Assembly: GCF_900104175.1 (NCBI RefSeq)
Contig: NZ_FNIX01000012.1
Coordinates: forward strand, 124,001 to 188,000
Length of the DNA: 64,000 nucleotides
Direction: 5' to 3'
From: Lentzea jiangxiensis
GTDB taxonomy: Bacteria; Actinomycetota; Actinomycetes; Mycobacteriales; Pseudonocardiaceae
How positions within the stretch are numbered: position 1 is the first letter of the stretch; every line of letters begins with the position of its first letter. The notes beneath the pieces are model-generated. The model searched no databases, had not been told where the DNA came from, and saw only the letters and a list, made by a program, of their open reading frames with translations. Both the position numbers and the translations under genes were made by a program. Of the stretch, positions 53,558 through 62,798 are shown in pieces.

Positions 53558-55945
53558 GTGGTCGACGCGCTGCCCGGCCGGGCGACCGGGATGGACCGCC
53601 TGACGAAGGCTCTGCGGACGGCGGCTTCCGGCAAGGGTGCGTTCGTGACCGTCCGGGGGCCGACGGGCGCGGGGAAGTCGGCGTTGCTGCGAGCGCTGGC
53701 CGTCCAGGCGGCCGGCGCCGGGGCGGAAGTGCTGCGCGCGAGCGGAGCACCCGGCGAACGGGACTGGAACTTCGGTGTGGCGGACCAGCTCCGGCCCGTC
53801 CCGGCCGGCTTCGTCGTCATCGTGGTGGACGACCTCCAGTGGGCGGACGAGTCGTCCGTGCGGTGGTTGGCCGACGTCGCCGCGCACGCCCTGGTGGTGG
53901 CCGCTGTCCGGGAGGGCGGGCCAGGCGCTGACATCGCGCTTCCCGGCCCCGTGGTGCGGCTGCGGCAGACGAAGCCGCCCGGGTGGTCCCAGCGTCGAGT
54001 GGCGGACTTCTTGCGCGGGCAGCCCGAACCGGTGCGGGATGTCGCCAAGGCGATGGCCGTGCTCGGTGACCGGGCCGAGATCGACCTGATCACCGAGCTG
54101 GCCGGGCTCGACGACGTCACCGTTGATGCGGTGGTGCGGAGTCTTCGTTCACTGGGACTCGTGACACCGCACCGAAATCCGTGTCTCGTCGATCCAGCGG
54201 TGCGGGACGCCGTGCTCGCCACGATGACGGCCTCCGAGCACGACACGTGCCACGCGGCGGCCGCCGTGCTGTTGTTCGGCCTGGGCGATCCGGCGGGGAA
54301 CGTGGCGGAACACCTCGTCGCGACCGGGTCGGTCCTCCCCGAGTGGGCGGTCGAGGTCCTCCGGGACGCCGCGGACACCGCGCTGCGCCGGGGGGAACGG
54401 CCGGTCGCACTGCACTTCCTCCGCAGGGCGGTAGCGGCGGCGGGACCCGAACGTGCCGCGGTGCTGGTCGAACTCGCCGTCGCGGAGTGCGCGACGGACA
54501 GCCTGCTGGCGCTGCAACACCTGTCCTACGCGGTCCAGGTGCTCGGGTCGCGCCGGGATCGTGCCGCAGCAGTGCTGCGGATGCCCATCGCGGCTTTCGG
54601 TGCGGCCCTGCCGCTGGCTCGGGACGTCATCGGCGACGCCGAGCGGGACGTTCGTGACCTCGGCGACCACGACTTGGCGCTGCGGGTCGAGGCGCGGATG
54701 CGGTACGCCGGACACACGGACCTCACCGAACTCACCGAGTCCGCCGCGCGGCTGGAGGAACTCGGGCAGGAACCGAACACGGCTGGTGCGGCAAAACGAG
54801 AACTGCTCGCGGTGTTGTCGCACTCGGCGGCACTGGCGGCGCGCCTGCCCGCGAACGAGGTGGCGGTGCGGGCCGGTCATCTCCTCGAGCACGTATCGCC
54901 GAGCACCGGGCACGCGGACGAGATGGCACGACTGCTCGTGAAAACCCTGTGCGCGACCGATTCCCCACTTGAGGCAGCCACCTGGACGGATCGGGCGCTC
55001 GCCCAGGCGGACTCGCACGACCAGACGTTGCTCCGGGTGAGCAGGTCTCTTGTGGCCGTGCACCTGGGCGATGTCGCCGAGGCGGGGCTCATGGCGAAGA
55101 CCGCGCTCGATGACGATGCGGGTGAAGGGGCACTCGACTCGGACGCGGTGCTCGCCCTGGCCGTGGTGGCGCTCAAGGTCCAGGACGAGCGGTTGTCCGA
55201 GCGTCTGCTCGCGAGCCGCCCGGTTGGAGAAAATCCCTGCAGCGCAGCCGTGTTCGACGTGGTGCGGGGCGTGGACGCGGTTGCCGGGGGCGATGCGTGG
55301 GGTGGTCTGCGCCGCCTGACGGACGCGGGCAGTCGGCTCGACCAGCTGGGGTGGCGCAACGTGGTGCTCTTCCCGTGGCGAACCACGGCGGTCGGGCTGT
55401 GGCGGCAGCTCGGTGACACCGGTGCGGCCAGGACCCTCGCCGAGGAGGACCACGAACGCGCTGTCGAATGGGGTGCCCCCGCTGGTGTCGGCCGGACCCT
55501 GCGCGTGCTCGGCGGCCTGACGGAGGGAGCCGGGGGCGTGGACCTGTTGCACGCGTCCGCGGATGCCCTCTCCACCTCGGCCGACCGGCTGGAGCTGGCG
55601 CGCACCCACCTGGCGTTGGGGCTGCGCCTGCGTGACCGGTACGAGCAGACCGCCGCCGAACACCTGCGACGGTGCCACGACATCGCCGTGGAATGCGGTG
55701 ACCAGCGCCTCGTGAGACAGGCCGGTGCCCACCTGCGCGGCGAGGTCCGGCGCGCGGGACTCACCCGCACCGAACGGGAGGTGGTGACACTCGCGGTGAC
55801 CGGGCGGTCGAACCAGGACATAGCGCACACGCTTTCGGTGAGCATCAGAGCCGTGGAGAAGCACCTGACGAACTCCTACCGGAAACTCGGTGTCCTGCGC
55901 CGTTCGGAGCTGGCCGGCGCGTGGAATCATCCGTTCTGGACTTGA
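53558..55945 (+). CDS. LAL-type LuxR regulator 4
   Basis: A 795-residue regulator. Intact Walker A GPTGAGKSALLRA (about residues 30-42), Walker B FVVIVVDDLQWADESS, helical middle with WRNVVLFPWRTTAVGLWRQL, and C-terminal LuxR helix-turn-helix LTRTEREVVTLAVTG with NQDIAHTLSVSIRAVEKHL. GTG start 53558 is 2 bases after the previous stop, so the four genes 46198-55945 are one transcription unit. About 440 bases separate it from the MFS gene. Confidence 0.87.
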   Translation: MVDALPGRATGMDRLTKALRTAASGKGAFVTVRGPTGAGKSALLRALAVQAAGAGAEVLRASGAPGERDWNFGVADQLRPVPAGFVVIVVDDLQWADESSVRWLADVAAHALVVAAVREGGPGADIALPGPVVRLRQTKPPGWSQRRVADFLRGQPEPVRDVAKAMAVLGDRAEIDLITELAGLDDVTVDAVVRSLRSLGLVTPHRNPCLVDPAVRDAVLATMTASEHDTCHAAAAVLLFGLGDPAGNVAEHLVATGSVLPEWAVEVLRDAADTALRRGERPVALHFLRRAVAAAGPERAAVLVELAVAECATDSLLALQHLSYAVQVLGSRRDRAAAVLRMPIAAFGAALPLARDVIGDAERDVRDLGDHDLALRVEARMRYAGHTDLTELTESAARLEELGQEPNTAGAAKRELLAVLSHSAALAARLPANEVAVRAGHLLEHVSPSTGHADEMARLLVKTLCATDSPLEAATWTDRALAQADSHDQTLLRVSRSLVAVHLGDVAEAGLMAKTALDDDAGEGALDSDAVLALAVVALKVQDERLSERLLASRPVGENPCSAAVFDVVRGVDAVAGGDAWGGLRRLTDAGSRLDQLGWRNVVLFPWRTTAVGLWRQLGDTGAARTLAEEDHERAVEWGAPAGVGRTLRVLGGLTEGAGGVDLLHASADALSTSADRLELARTHLALGLRLRDRYEQTAAEHLRRCHDIAVECGDQRLVRQAGAHLRGEVRRAGLTRTEREVVTLAVTGRSNQDIAHTLSVSIRAVEKHLTNSYRKLGVLRRSELAGAWNHPFWT

Positions 55946-56389
55946 CGCTGCCCGGAACGTGCCCGAGTCGCTGTGAGTGTGTTTAAATTCCGGTCTGACG
56001 TCCGGGAAACGGCTGATCGACCCAAGATTCCCGGGCAACGCATCTCAATTGGGCCGCACCTTTCAGCGGCGATGTCTCAGTTCGACCGACCCGTCGCGTG
56101 GCCGAACCACAGTTTTAAGGGCGATCCGGGGTCGGCTGTTGACCGGGACCTGAAGTCTTTCGTAGCGTCGGGGCCCGTCAGGAATTATCAATCTTCCAGG
56201 CAGAACGGCGTTTTTTCGTCCTTTCTGGACGGTCGAGTCGCCGGGCGCGTACTTGAGCGGCGGCCGCGACGACTGCGAACCGGGCAGAAATCGGACCGGC
56301 ATTTACTCGATTTCGCGCTTGTGCCGCCCGTCATCGTGCGTCGCCGCGCGGATCGTGAAGAACCCCGACGACTGAATGGACTGGTTCGC
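55946..56389. other. Long leader/promoter region before the MFS gene
   Basis: About 440 bases with no supported gene. Composition is clearly more AT-rich than the coding DNA, with a T6 run at 56211-56216. It contains the candidate promoter at 56139-56168, which would leave an untranslated leader of about 215 bases. Confidence 0.5.
56139..56168 (+). promoter_or_regulatory. Candidate sigma-70-type promoter of the MFS gene
   Basis: TTGACC (56139-56144), 18-base spacer, TAGCGT (56163-56168). The -35 is near consensus and the -10 is of the actinomycete TANNNT type. Confidence 0.5.
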
Positions 56390-57598
56390 TTGAGTGGATC
56401 CAACCGGTGGGTTGTGCTCTTCGGCTCGTTCGTCGCCTACATGTTCGACGCGCTGGAGATCCTGCTCCTGTCCTTCGCGTTGCCCGTGATCCGTGCCGAC
56501 CTCGGACTGACGACCACCCAGGGCGGTCTGCTCGCCACCGCGACCCTGCTCGGCATCGGGGTGAGCAGCGTGACCGTCGGCTGGCTCGCCGACAACTACG
56601 GCCGCAAGCGGGCGTTGATGCTCTCGCTCGCGGTGTTCGGCGTGTTCACCGCGGCGATCCTGGTGGTGCCGAGCTTCACGCTGTTCGTCGTGCTGCGCTT
56701 CCTGGCCGGCATGGGCCTGGGCGGGGTCTGGGGCGTGGCGTCGGCCTACGTGATCGAGACCTGGCCGGCCGCGCAACGAGGCCGGGCGGTCGCGTTCGTG
56801 CTCAGTTCGTTCCCGATCGGCGGGGTGGGCGCCGCGCTGCTGTCGGGCGCGTTGCTGCCGAACTGGCGCCTGTTGTTCTTCCTCGGCGGGGTGGGCGTGG
56901 TGATCCCGCTGGTCATCGTCGGGGTGTTCTTCCGCGAGTCGGCCGAATGGGCTCAGCAGAAGACCACGCCGGTGAAGGTGACGGAGATCTTCGCCCCGGA
57001 ACTGCGCAAACGCACTGTGCTCGGAGCGGTCGTCGCCGGGTTCGCGATGTTCGGGGCCTGGGGCGCGTCCACGTGGCTGCCGACCTACCTGCAGGCCGAC
57101 AAGGGCATCCCGGCAGCGACGGTCGCGCTGTTCCTGACGGTGCTCAACCTCGGGATGTTCTTCGGCTACAACGTCTTCGGCCTGATCGCCGACCGGATCG
57201 GCCACAAGAACGCGCTGATCCTGTCGCTGGCGGGGGTGGCGCTGACCCTGCCGCTGTACGTGATCGCCGCCGACCGCACGGCGTTGCTGTGGCTGGGCCC
57301 GCTGTTCGCCTTCTTCGCGGCCTACGCGGGCATCTTCGGCATGTACCTCGGCGAGCTGTTCCCGACCAGGGTGCGCACGACCGGTGCCGGGTTCTGCTAC
57401 AACATCGCGCGCGGCGTCTCCGCGTTCGCACCGCTCACGCTGGGCGTGCTCGCGACCGGCGCGGGCTTCGGCGGCGGTCTGCTGGTGTGCGCGGGCTTCA
57501 TGGCCTGCGCGGCGATCGCCATGACCTTCCTGCCGGACCTGCGCGGGGCGACCACGGCGCTAGTGCCGGCAGAAGGCGCGCGTACGGCGGCGTCTTGA
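56390..57598 (+). CDS. MFS transporter (aromatic-acid:H+ symporter-like)
   Basis: A 402-residue, 12-helix membrane transporter. The first helix region FGSFVAYMFDALEILLLSFA has the conserved acidic residue of the AAHS (benzoate/4-hydroxybenzoate) group; loop 2-3 carries GWLADNYGRKRALM and the mid loop GLIADRIGHKNAL repeats the motif. TTG 56390 (LSGSNRWVVLFG) is the best start; an in-frame GTG at 56336 is an alternative. In this position it may import a precursor or export the cluster product; sequence does not decide. Confidence 0.82.
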   Translation: MSGSNRWVVLFGSFVAYMFDALEILLLSFALPVIRADLGLTTTQGGLLATATLLGIGVSSVTVGWLADNYGRKRALMLSLAVFGVFTAAILVVPSFTLFVVLRFLAGMGLGGVWGVASAYVIETWPAAQRGRAVAFVLSSFPIGGVGAALLSGALLPNWRLLFFLGGVGVVIPLVIVGVFFRESAEWAQQKTTPVKVTEIFAPELRKRTVLGAVVAGFAMFGAWGASTWLPTYLQADKGIPAATVALFLTVLNLGMFFGYNVFGLIADRIGHKNALILSLAGVALTLPLYVIAADRTALLWLGPLFAFFAAYAGIFGMYLGELFPTRVRTTGAGFCYNIARGVSAFAPLTLGVLATGAGFGGGLLVCAGFMACAAIAMTFLPDLRGATTALVPAEGARTAAS

Positions 57599-57603
57599 GC
57601 ACC

Positions 57604-57891
57604 TCACTCCGGTGCGACCGGATCGGTGTCACCGGTCCGCCACAGGTAGCTGCGCACCGAGAGCGACGCGGCGCGCATGGTCGCGCGGATGTCGTCGAGG
57701 TCGTCACCGGTCAGCTCACCCCGCGTCCGGCCGTGAGCGCGCAGCATCAACCGGGCCGCCTCCAGCAGGCACAGCACGGCGTCCAGCTGCGCGCTGGCCG
57801 GCAGCCCGCTCAGGTCCTCGTGCAGGGTCTTGATCAGCGCGTCCGCTGCCGCCGGCGGCGCAGACCGGGCATCGCGCGTCAACGTTGTCAC
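57604..57891 (-). CDS. Hypothetical protein, 95 residues
   Basis: Not recognised. Mostly helical: LIKTLHEDLSGLPASAQLDA, VLCLLEAARLMLRAH and DDIRATMRAASLSVRSYLW. No membrane segment or signal. It is convergent with the MFS gene (5 bases between stops) and divergent from the small LuxR gene at 57991. The helix pattern suits a small dimeric or partner protein. Confidence 0.6.
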   Translation of the reverse strand: MTTLTRDARSAPPAAADALIKTLHEDLSGLPASAQLDAVLCLLEAARLMLRAHGRTRGELTGDDLDDIRATMRAASLSVRSYLWRTGDTDPVAPE

Positions 57892-57990
57892 CGTCGTCCC
57901 TCACAACTGTTCCGCTGTGGACACAAAACTGAGTCTCCTCCCCCGTTATCTCTGATTGCAGTCCTGACCTGGCTGGCTTCACAGGAATGG

Positions 57991-58383
57991 ATGGGTGTCA
58001 TGGACAACCGGCAGAACGACCTGCACAAGTGCGAGCACCACCCGGGCTGTGCCCGAAAGCACGGATTCGGCCAGGTGCTCTCCGGTCACGCACGTCCGAG
58101 ATCGACGGACTCCGCCGAGTACGAAGTGCACCAGTCGACCGGCTGCTGGATGCTCAGCTCCATCCAGGCCAGAATCCTCGAAGGCGTTGCGGCCGGTTTC
58201 TCCAGCGGACGGCTGTCCAGGGAGTTGTACCTCAGCTCGAAGACCATCGATTACCATGTCCGAGTCATGTCCGACAAGCTGCAGGCTCCCAATCGCGTCG
58301 CATTGGTTTCCAGGGCATACGTCCTCGAGATCCTGCGAAAGGATTCGTGGCCCCCGCGTGTTGCGTGTGAAACCGTGGACTGA
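57991..58383 (+). CDS. Small LuxR-type DNA-binding protein
   Basis: A 130-residue protein whose C-terminal half is a LuxR/NarL helix-turn-helix (LSSIQARILEGVAAGFSS; LSRELYLSSKTIDYHVRVMS, about residues 60-105). The N-terminal 55 residues are short and Cys/His-containing (CEHHPGCARKHGF) with no receiver domain, so it is an orphan regulator. Start ATG 57991 is 5 bases after AGGA; ATG 58000 is possible. Followed by a bidirectional terminator and the MEP-pathway operon, which it may control. Confidence 0.75.
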   Translation: MGVMDNRQNDLHKCEHHPGCARKHGFGQVLSGHARPRSTDSAEYEVHQSTGCWMLSSIQARILEGVAAGFSSGRLSRELYLSSKTIDYHVRVMSDKLQAPNRVALVSRAYVLEILRKDSWPPRVACETVD

Positions 58384-58390
58384 CGTGCCG

Positions 58391-58424
58391 CATGCGGTTC
58401 GCGCACTCCTGCGCGAACCGCATG
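58391..58424. terminator. Bidirectional terminator between LuxR gene and ispG
   Basis: CATGCGGTTCGCGCA pairs perfectly over 15 bp with TGCGCGAACCGCATG around CTCC. It lies 7 bases after the LuxR stop and directly abuts the convergent ispG stop. Confidence 0.85.
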
Positions 58425-59561
58425 TCACGCCTCAACGTCCACACCCATCTCCTCGGCGATGCGGGCCGCCTCCGCCAGGACGGTCTCCACGATCTGCGAC
58501 TCCGGCACCGTGCGGATCACCTCACCCTTGACGAAGATCTGGCCCTTGCCGTTGCCGGCGGCCACGCCGAGGTCGGCTTCGCGGGCCTCGCCCGGCCCGT
58601 TGACGACGCAGCCCATCACCGCCACCCGCAACGGCACCGGGAACCCCTCGAGTGCCGCGGTGACCCTCTCGGCGAGGGTGTGCACGTCGACCTGGGCCCG
58701 GCCGCAGGACGGGCACGACACGATGTCGAGCCCCCGCGGCCGCAACCCCAGCGACTCCAGGATCTGGTTGCCCACCTTGACTTCCTCGACCGGCGGTGCG
58801 GACAACGACACCCGGATGGTGTCGCCGATGCCCTCCGCCAGCAGTGCGCCGAACGCGACGGAGGACTTGATCGTGCCCTGGAAACGTGGCCCTGCCTCGG
58901 TCACGCCGAGGTGCAGCGGGTAGTCGCAGCGGGCGGCGAGCCGGCGGTACGCCTCGATCATCACCACCGGGTCGTGGTGCTTGACCGAGATCTTCAGATC
59001 GGTGTAGCCGTGCTCCTCGAACAACGAGCACTCCCACAACGCCGACTCCACCAGCGCCTCCGGGGTGACACCGCCGTGCTTGCGCAGCAACCGCTTGTCC
59101 AGCGACCCGGCGTTCACGCCGATCCGGATCGGCACGCCCGCATCTCCCGCGGCACGGGCGATCGCGCCGACCTGGTCGTCGAACTGGCGGATGTTGCCGG
59201 GGTTGACCCGCACCGCGGCGCAGCCGGCGTCGATCGCGGCGAACACGTACCTGGGCTGGAAGTGGATGTCGGCGATCACCGGGATCTGCGACTTGCGCGC
59301 GATCGTCGGCAGTGCGGCCGCGTCGTCCGCCGACGGCACGGCGACCCGCACGATCTCGCAGCCGGCCGCGGTGAGCTCGGCGATCTGCCGCAGGGTGGCG
59401 TCGACGTCGGCGGTGAGCGTGGTGGTCATCGACTGCACCGACACCGGCGCGTCGCCGCCGACCGGTACCGGACCGACCATGATCCTGCGAGAGGTCCGGC
59501 GGGTGGCCACCGCGAGTTCTTCCCTGCGCGGCAGGGGCATTCCCAAGGCAACGGTCGTCAT
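58425..59561 (-). CDS. ispG: 4-hydroxy-3-methylbut-2-enyl diphosphate synthase IspG
   Basis: A 378-residue iron-sulfur enzyme making HMBPP from MEcPP in the MEP isoprenoid pathway. The TIM barrel starts [37 protein letters not shown] and [13 protein letters not shown] are conserved. The [4Fe-4S] domain has the Cys pair [11 protein letters not shown] and the third Cys in [13 protein letters not shown]. The ATG overlaps the dxs stop (ATGA at 59558-59561). It is the last gene of an ispH-dxs-ispG set; because the MEP genes normally lie scattered, this grouping looks like a pathway-dedicated extra copy. Confidence 0.95.
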   Translation of the reverse strand: MTTVALGMPLPRREELAVATRRTSRRIMVGPVPVGGDAPVSVQSMTTTLTADVDATLRQIAELTAAGCEIVRVAVPSADDAAALPTIARKSQIPVIADIHFQPRYVFAAIDAGCAAVRVNPGNIRQFDDQVGAIARAAGDAGVPIRIGVNAGSLDKRLLRKHGGVTPEALVESALWECSLFEEHGYTDLKISVKHHDPVVMIEAYRRLAARCDYPLHLGVTEAGPRFQGTIKSSVAFGALLAEGIGDTIRVSLSAPPVEEVKVGNQILESLGLRPRGLDIVSCPSCGRAQVDVHTLAERVTAALEGFPVPLRVAVMGCVVNGPGEAREADLGVAAGNGKGQIFVKGEVIRTVPESQIVETVLAEAARIAEEMGVDVEA

Positions 59562-61375
59562 CGTTCCTCCCCGGTGCGAACCGGCCAGGTGCCGAGGTCG
59601 TCGATGCCCGGCTCCGCGGTGTCGAGGCCGGTCAGCAGTTCCGCCACGGCTCTGGTGATGTCCTGCGCGGTCAGCCCGCAGGCGGCGAGCACCTCGGCCC
59701 TGGAACCGTGGCTGAGGAACCGCCTCGGGATGCCGAACTCGCGCAGCGGGGTGTGCACGTCGGCGTCCCGCAACGTCTGCGCGATCGCGGAACCGACACC
59801 TCCGGCGCGGCTGTTGTCCTCGACCGTGATCGCGAGCCTGTGGCGGCGGGCCATGTCCGCCAGCGCGGGGTTGACCGGTGTGACCCACCTGGGGTCCACC
59901 ACCGTCACGCCGATGCCCTGGACCCGCACGCCCTCGGCGACCGTGAGCGCGAGTCCTGCCAGTGCACCGACCGCGACGATCAGGACGTCCATCGAGCCGG
60001 AGCGGCGCAGCACGTCGATGCCGTTGAACGTGGCGATCGCGGGCAGGTCATCACCGGCGGGCCCCTTGGGCCATCGCAGCAGTGTCGGACCCTCGTCCCA
60101 CGCCACCGCTTCGGTCAGCAGTTCGGCCAGCCGGGCGCCGTCCCGCGGCGCCGCGATCCGCAGCCCCGGCACCACCTGCAGCACCGACAGGTCCCACATG
60201 CCGTTGTGGCTCGGCCCGTCGTCGCCGGTCACCCCGGACCGGTCGAGGACGAACGTCACCGGGCGGCGGTGCAGCGCGACGTCCATGAGCAGCTGGTCGA
60301 GCGCGCGGTTGACGAACGTGGAGTAGATGGCCACCACCGGGTGCACGCCGCCCATGGACAACCCGGCGGCCATCGTGACCGCGTGCTGCTCGGCGATGCC
60401 GACGTCGATCACCCGGTGTGGAAACCTGCGCTGCAACGGCAGGAGCCCGGTCGGCTCGGTCATCGCAGCCGTGATCGCCACCAGGTCGTCGCGCCGCTCG
60501 GCCAGTTCGACCAGCTTCTCGCCGAACACCGACGTGAACGACGGGGGCGACGCCTTCAGCGCCTGCCCGGTGTGCGGGTCCATCGGTTTGACCGCGTGCC
60601 CGAGGTCGAGGTCGTTGGTCTCGGTGTGCCGGTACCCCTTGCCCTTGGCCGTGATCACGTGCACCACCACCGGCCCGTCCAGTGCCACCGCTTCGCGCAG
60701 GGCGTCCTGGACGGCGGAGATGTCGTGACCGTCGACGGGGCCGAGGTAACCGAGCCCGAGTTGGCCGAAGACGCCCGGCCCGTGCCCGTCGCGCAGGCCG
60801 GTCAGGTGCTCGGCCAGCCCGCCGACGGTCGGCGCGTAGGAGCGCTGGTTGTCGTTGAGCACGATGACGAGCGGCCGGTCCGGCCCGCCCGCGATGTTGT
60901 TGAGCGCCTCCCAGGCCATGCCGCCGGTCATGGCTCCGTCGCCGATGATCGCGACGGTTGCCCGGTCGCGCCGGCCGAGATGCGCGTCCGCCCTGGCCAG
61001 TCCGTCCGCATAGGACAGTGCGGTGGACGCGTGCGAGTTCTCCACCAGGTCGTGCTCGGACTCCTCCCGGCTCGGGTAGCCGGAGACCCCGCCCGAGCGG
61101 CGCAGCCGGTCGAAACCGGCCTGGCGGCCTGTGAGGATCTTGTGCACGTAGGACTGGTGCCCGGTGTCCCACAGCAACCGGTCGCGTGGGGACTCGAACA
61201 CGGTGTGCAGCGCGATGGTCAGCTCCACCACGCCGAGGTTGGGCCCGAGGTGTCCCCCGGCGGCGGAGACCCGCTCGATCAGGAACGCGCGGACCTCCCC
61301 CGCGAGGTCGCGGAGCTCTCCTGCGGTCAGCTCACGCAGCCGAGCCGGGTCGCGCACGGTTTGCAGCAGCGCCAT
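59558..61375 (-). CDS. dxs: 1-deoxy-D-xylulose-5-phosphate synthase
   Basis: A 605-residue thiamine diphosphate enzyme joining pyruvate and glyceraldehyde 3-phosphate, the entry and flux-controlling step of the MEP pathway. [13 protein letters not shown] and [15 protein letters not shown] (substrate His), the ThDP box [19 protein letters not shown], the central GKGYRHTE and the transketolase Glu in [15 protein letters not shown] are all present. Length is slightly short of the typical 620-640. Separated from ispH by 44 bases and overlapped by ispG. Confidence 0.95.
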   Translation of the reverse strand: MALLQTVRDPARLRELTAGELRDLAGEVRAFLIERVSAAGGHLGPNLGVVELTIALHTVFESPRDRLLWDTGHQSYVHKILTGRQAGFDRLRRSGGVSGYPSREESEHDLVENSHASTALSYADGLARADAHLGRRDRATVAIIGDGAMTGGMAWEALNNIAGGPDRPLVIVLNDNQRSYAPTVGGLAEHLTGLRDGHGPGVFGQLGLGYLGPVDGHDISAVQDALREAVALDGPVVVHVITAKGKGYRHTETNDLDLGHAVKPMDPHTGQALKASPPSFTSVFGEKLVELAERRDDLVAITAAMTEPTGLLPLQRRFPHRVIDVGIAEQHAVTMAAGLSMGGVHPVVAIYSTFVNRALDQLLMDVALHRRPVTFVLDRSGVTGDDGPSHNGMWDLSVLQVVPGLRIAAPRDGARLAELLTEAVAWDEGPTLLRWPKGPAGDDLPAIATFNGIDVLRRSGSMDVLIVAVGALAGLALTVAEGVRVQGIGVTVVDPRWVTPVNPALADMARRHRLAITVEDNSRAGGVGSAIAQTLRDADVHTPLREFGIPRRFLSHGSRAEVLAACGLTAQDITRAVAELLTGLDTAEPGIDDLGTWPVRTGEER

Positions 61376-61419
61376 GTCGGACAGTGCTCCTCACGGGGTT
61401 CGTCAGGTCGCCGGCCCGG

Positions 61420-62379
61420 TCAGCTCGGTGACGGCGCGTCCGGCACGCCGGTGAGTCGTGCCGGCGGGGAGAACACGACGTCCTCGGTCGCCACGCGGTG
61501 CACGGCCACGTCCGCGTACCCGAGCGAAGCAAGCCGTTCCACCAGCTCGTCGACGAGAACCTCCGGCGCGCTCGCCCCGGCACTCACGCCGACCGTGCTC
61601 ACGCCGGTCAGCCACGCGGGGTCGAAGTGGGTCACGTCCGGCACCAGTTCTGCCCTGCCGCCGAGCCTGCGCGCCACCTCGACCATCCGGATCGAGTTGC
61701 TGGAGTTGGTCGAACCGACCACCAGCACCAGGTCGCACCGGTCGACGACGGCCCTGATGCCGTCCTGCCGGTTCTGGCTGGCGTAGCAGATGTCGTCGGT
61801 GGCGGGCCCGCGCAGTTCGGTGAACCTGCGCCGCAGCACGGCGATGATGTCCTTGGTCTCGTCCACCGAGAGCGTGGTCTGGGTGAGGTAGGCGACCGGT
61901 GCGTCGGGGGGTAGGTCCAGCGCCTCCGCGTCGGCCACCGTCTCGATGATGATCGTCCGGTCGGGAGCGTGCCCGAAAGTGCCCTCGACCTCCTCGTGGT
62001 CCGCGTGCCCGACCAGCAGCAACGTCCGGCCGTCCCGGGCGAACCGGCGGGCCTCCTGGTGCACCTTGGCCACCAGGGGGCAGGTCGCGTCGAGCACGTC
62101 CAGCCCGCGTGCGTCCGCGTTCTGCCGCACCTGCGGGGAGACGCCGTGCGCGGAGAAGACGCACACCGCGCCCTCGGGCACCTCCTGCTCGGAGTCGACG
62201 AACACGACACCCCGCTGCTGGAACCCGCGCACCACGTAGTGGTTGTGCACGATCTCCTTGCGGACGTAGATCGGCGCGCCGTGCTGTTCGAGCGCGAGGT
62301 CGATGATGGCCATCGCCCGGCGCACCCCGGCGCAAAGACTCCGCGGCTCGGCCAGCAGGACCTGCTTACCGCCACTCAT
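61420..62379 (-). CDS. ispH: 4-hydroxy-3-methylbut-2-enyl diphosphate reductase IspH
   Basis: A 319-residue [4Fe-4S] reductase converting HMBPP to IPP and DMAPP. The three cluster Cys are in RSLCAGVRRAMAI, LDATCPLVAKVH and DDICYASQNRQ; FSAHGVSP, GHADHEEVEGT and TQTTLSVDETKDI are also conserved. The residue after the first Cys loop differs from housekeeping actinobacterial forms (LCAGVRRA rather than YCAGVDRA), supporting a secondary paralogue. Start ATG 62379. First gene of the minus-strand MEP operon, divergent from the methyltransferase at 62799. Confidence 0.95.
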   Translation of the reverse strand: MSGGKQVLLAEPRSLCAGVRRAMAIIDLALEQHGAPIYVRKEIVHNHYVVRGFQQRGVVFVDSEQEVPEGAVCVFSAHGVSPQVRQNADARGLDVLDATCPLVAKVHQEARRFARDGRTLLLVGHADHEEVEGTFGHAPDRTIIIETVADAEALDLPPDAPVAYLTQTTLSVDETKDIIAVLRRRFTELRGPATDDICYASQNRQDGIRAVVDRCDLVLVVGSTNSSNSIRMVEVARRLGGRAELVPDVTHFDPAWLTGVSTVGVSAGASAPEVLVDELVERLASLGYADVAVHRVATEDVVFSPPARLTGVPDAPSPS

Positions 62380-62798
62380 TCCCACTCCGTTCCGCGCCAC
62401 GACGCCCACCTCGGAACGCCTGGCTCCGCGTTGCCTGACAGGGCATCCGCCGGCAGGTGGAACCGAGTCCTTCTCAGGAGGTATTGCCCGCCCCGATGCC
62501 GCTTAATAGCCGGACTCCGACACGGCTTTGGTGTCGCACACAGCATCCACCTATCCGGAGAATAGTCCAATCCGGGCTTCACGTGGTCTTCTTTGGGGTT
62601 TTTCCCAAAGTCGAACCCGCTCACGCCGCGTCGTTGACACGACCAGGGCCGTCCCTCCAGGATGGAATCCGATAGCTGCCACTCGATTTCGGGGCGGCGC
62701 TGCGTTTCGAATCCCAGTCGAATTATGACGGGCACCATGCAACGACCACTGCAGGCCGTTCACCACACTCGTCGGCATCGAGCCCTGGAGAAGTGACC
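62380..62798. promoter_or_regulatory. Divergent control region between ispH and methyltransferase 1
   Basis: About 420 bases with no gene, notably AT-richer than its flanks. It carries a perfect 7-bp inverted repeat CTTTGGG-N6-CCCAAAG at 62591-62610. Both the MEP operon and the methyltransferase genes must start here, so it is the natural target of the cluster regulators. Confidence 0.6.

Noticed and set aside
54149-56038. A 629-codon minus-strand frame opposite LAL regulator 4
   Set aside because: Antisense artefact of high third-position GC; the plus strand has clear Walker and LuxR motifs.
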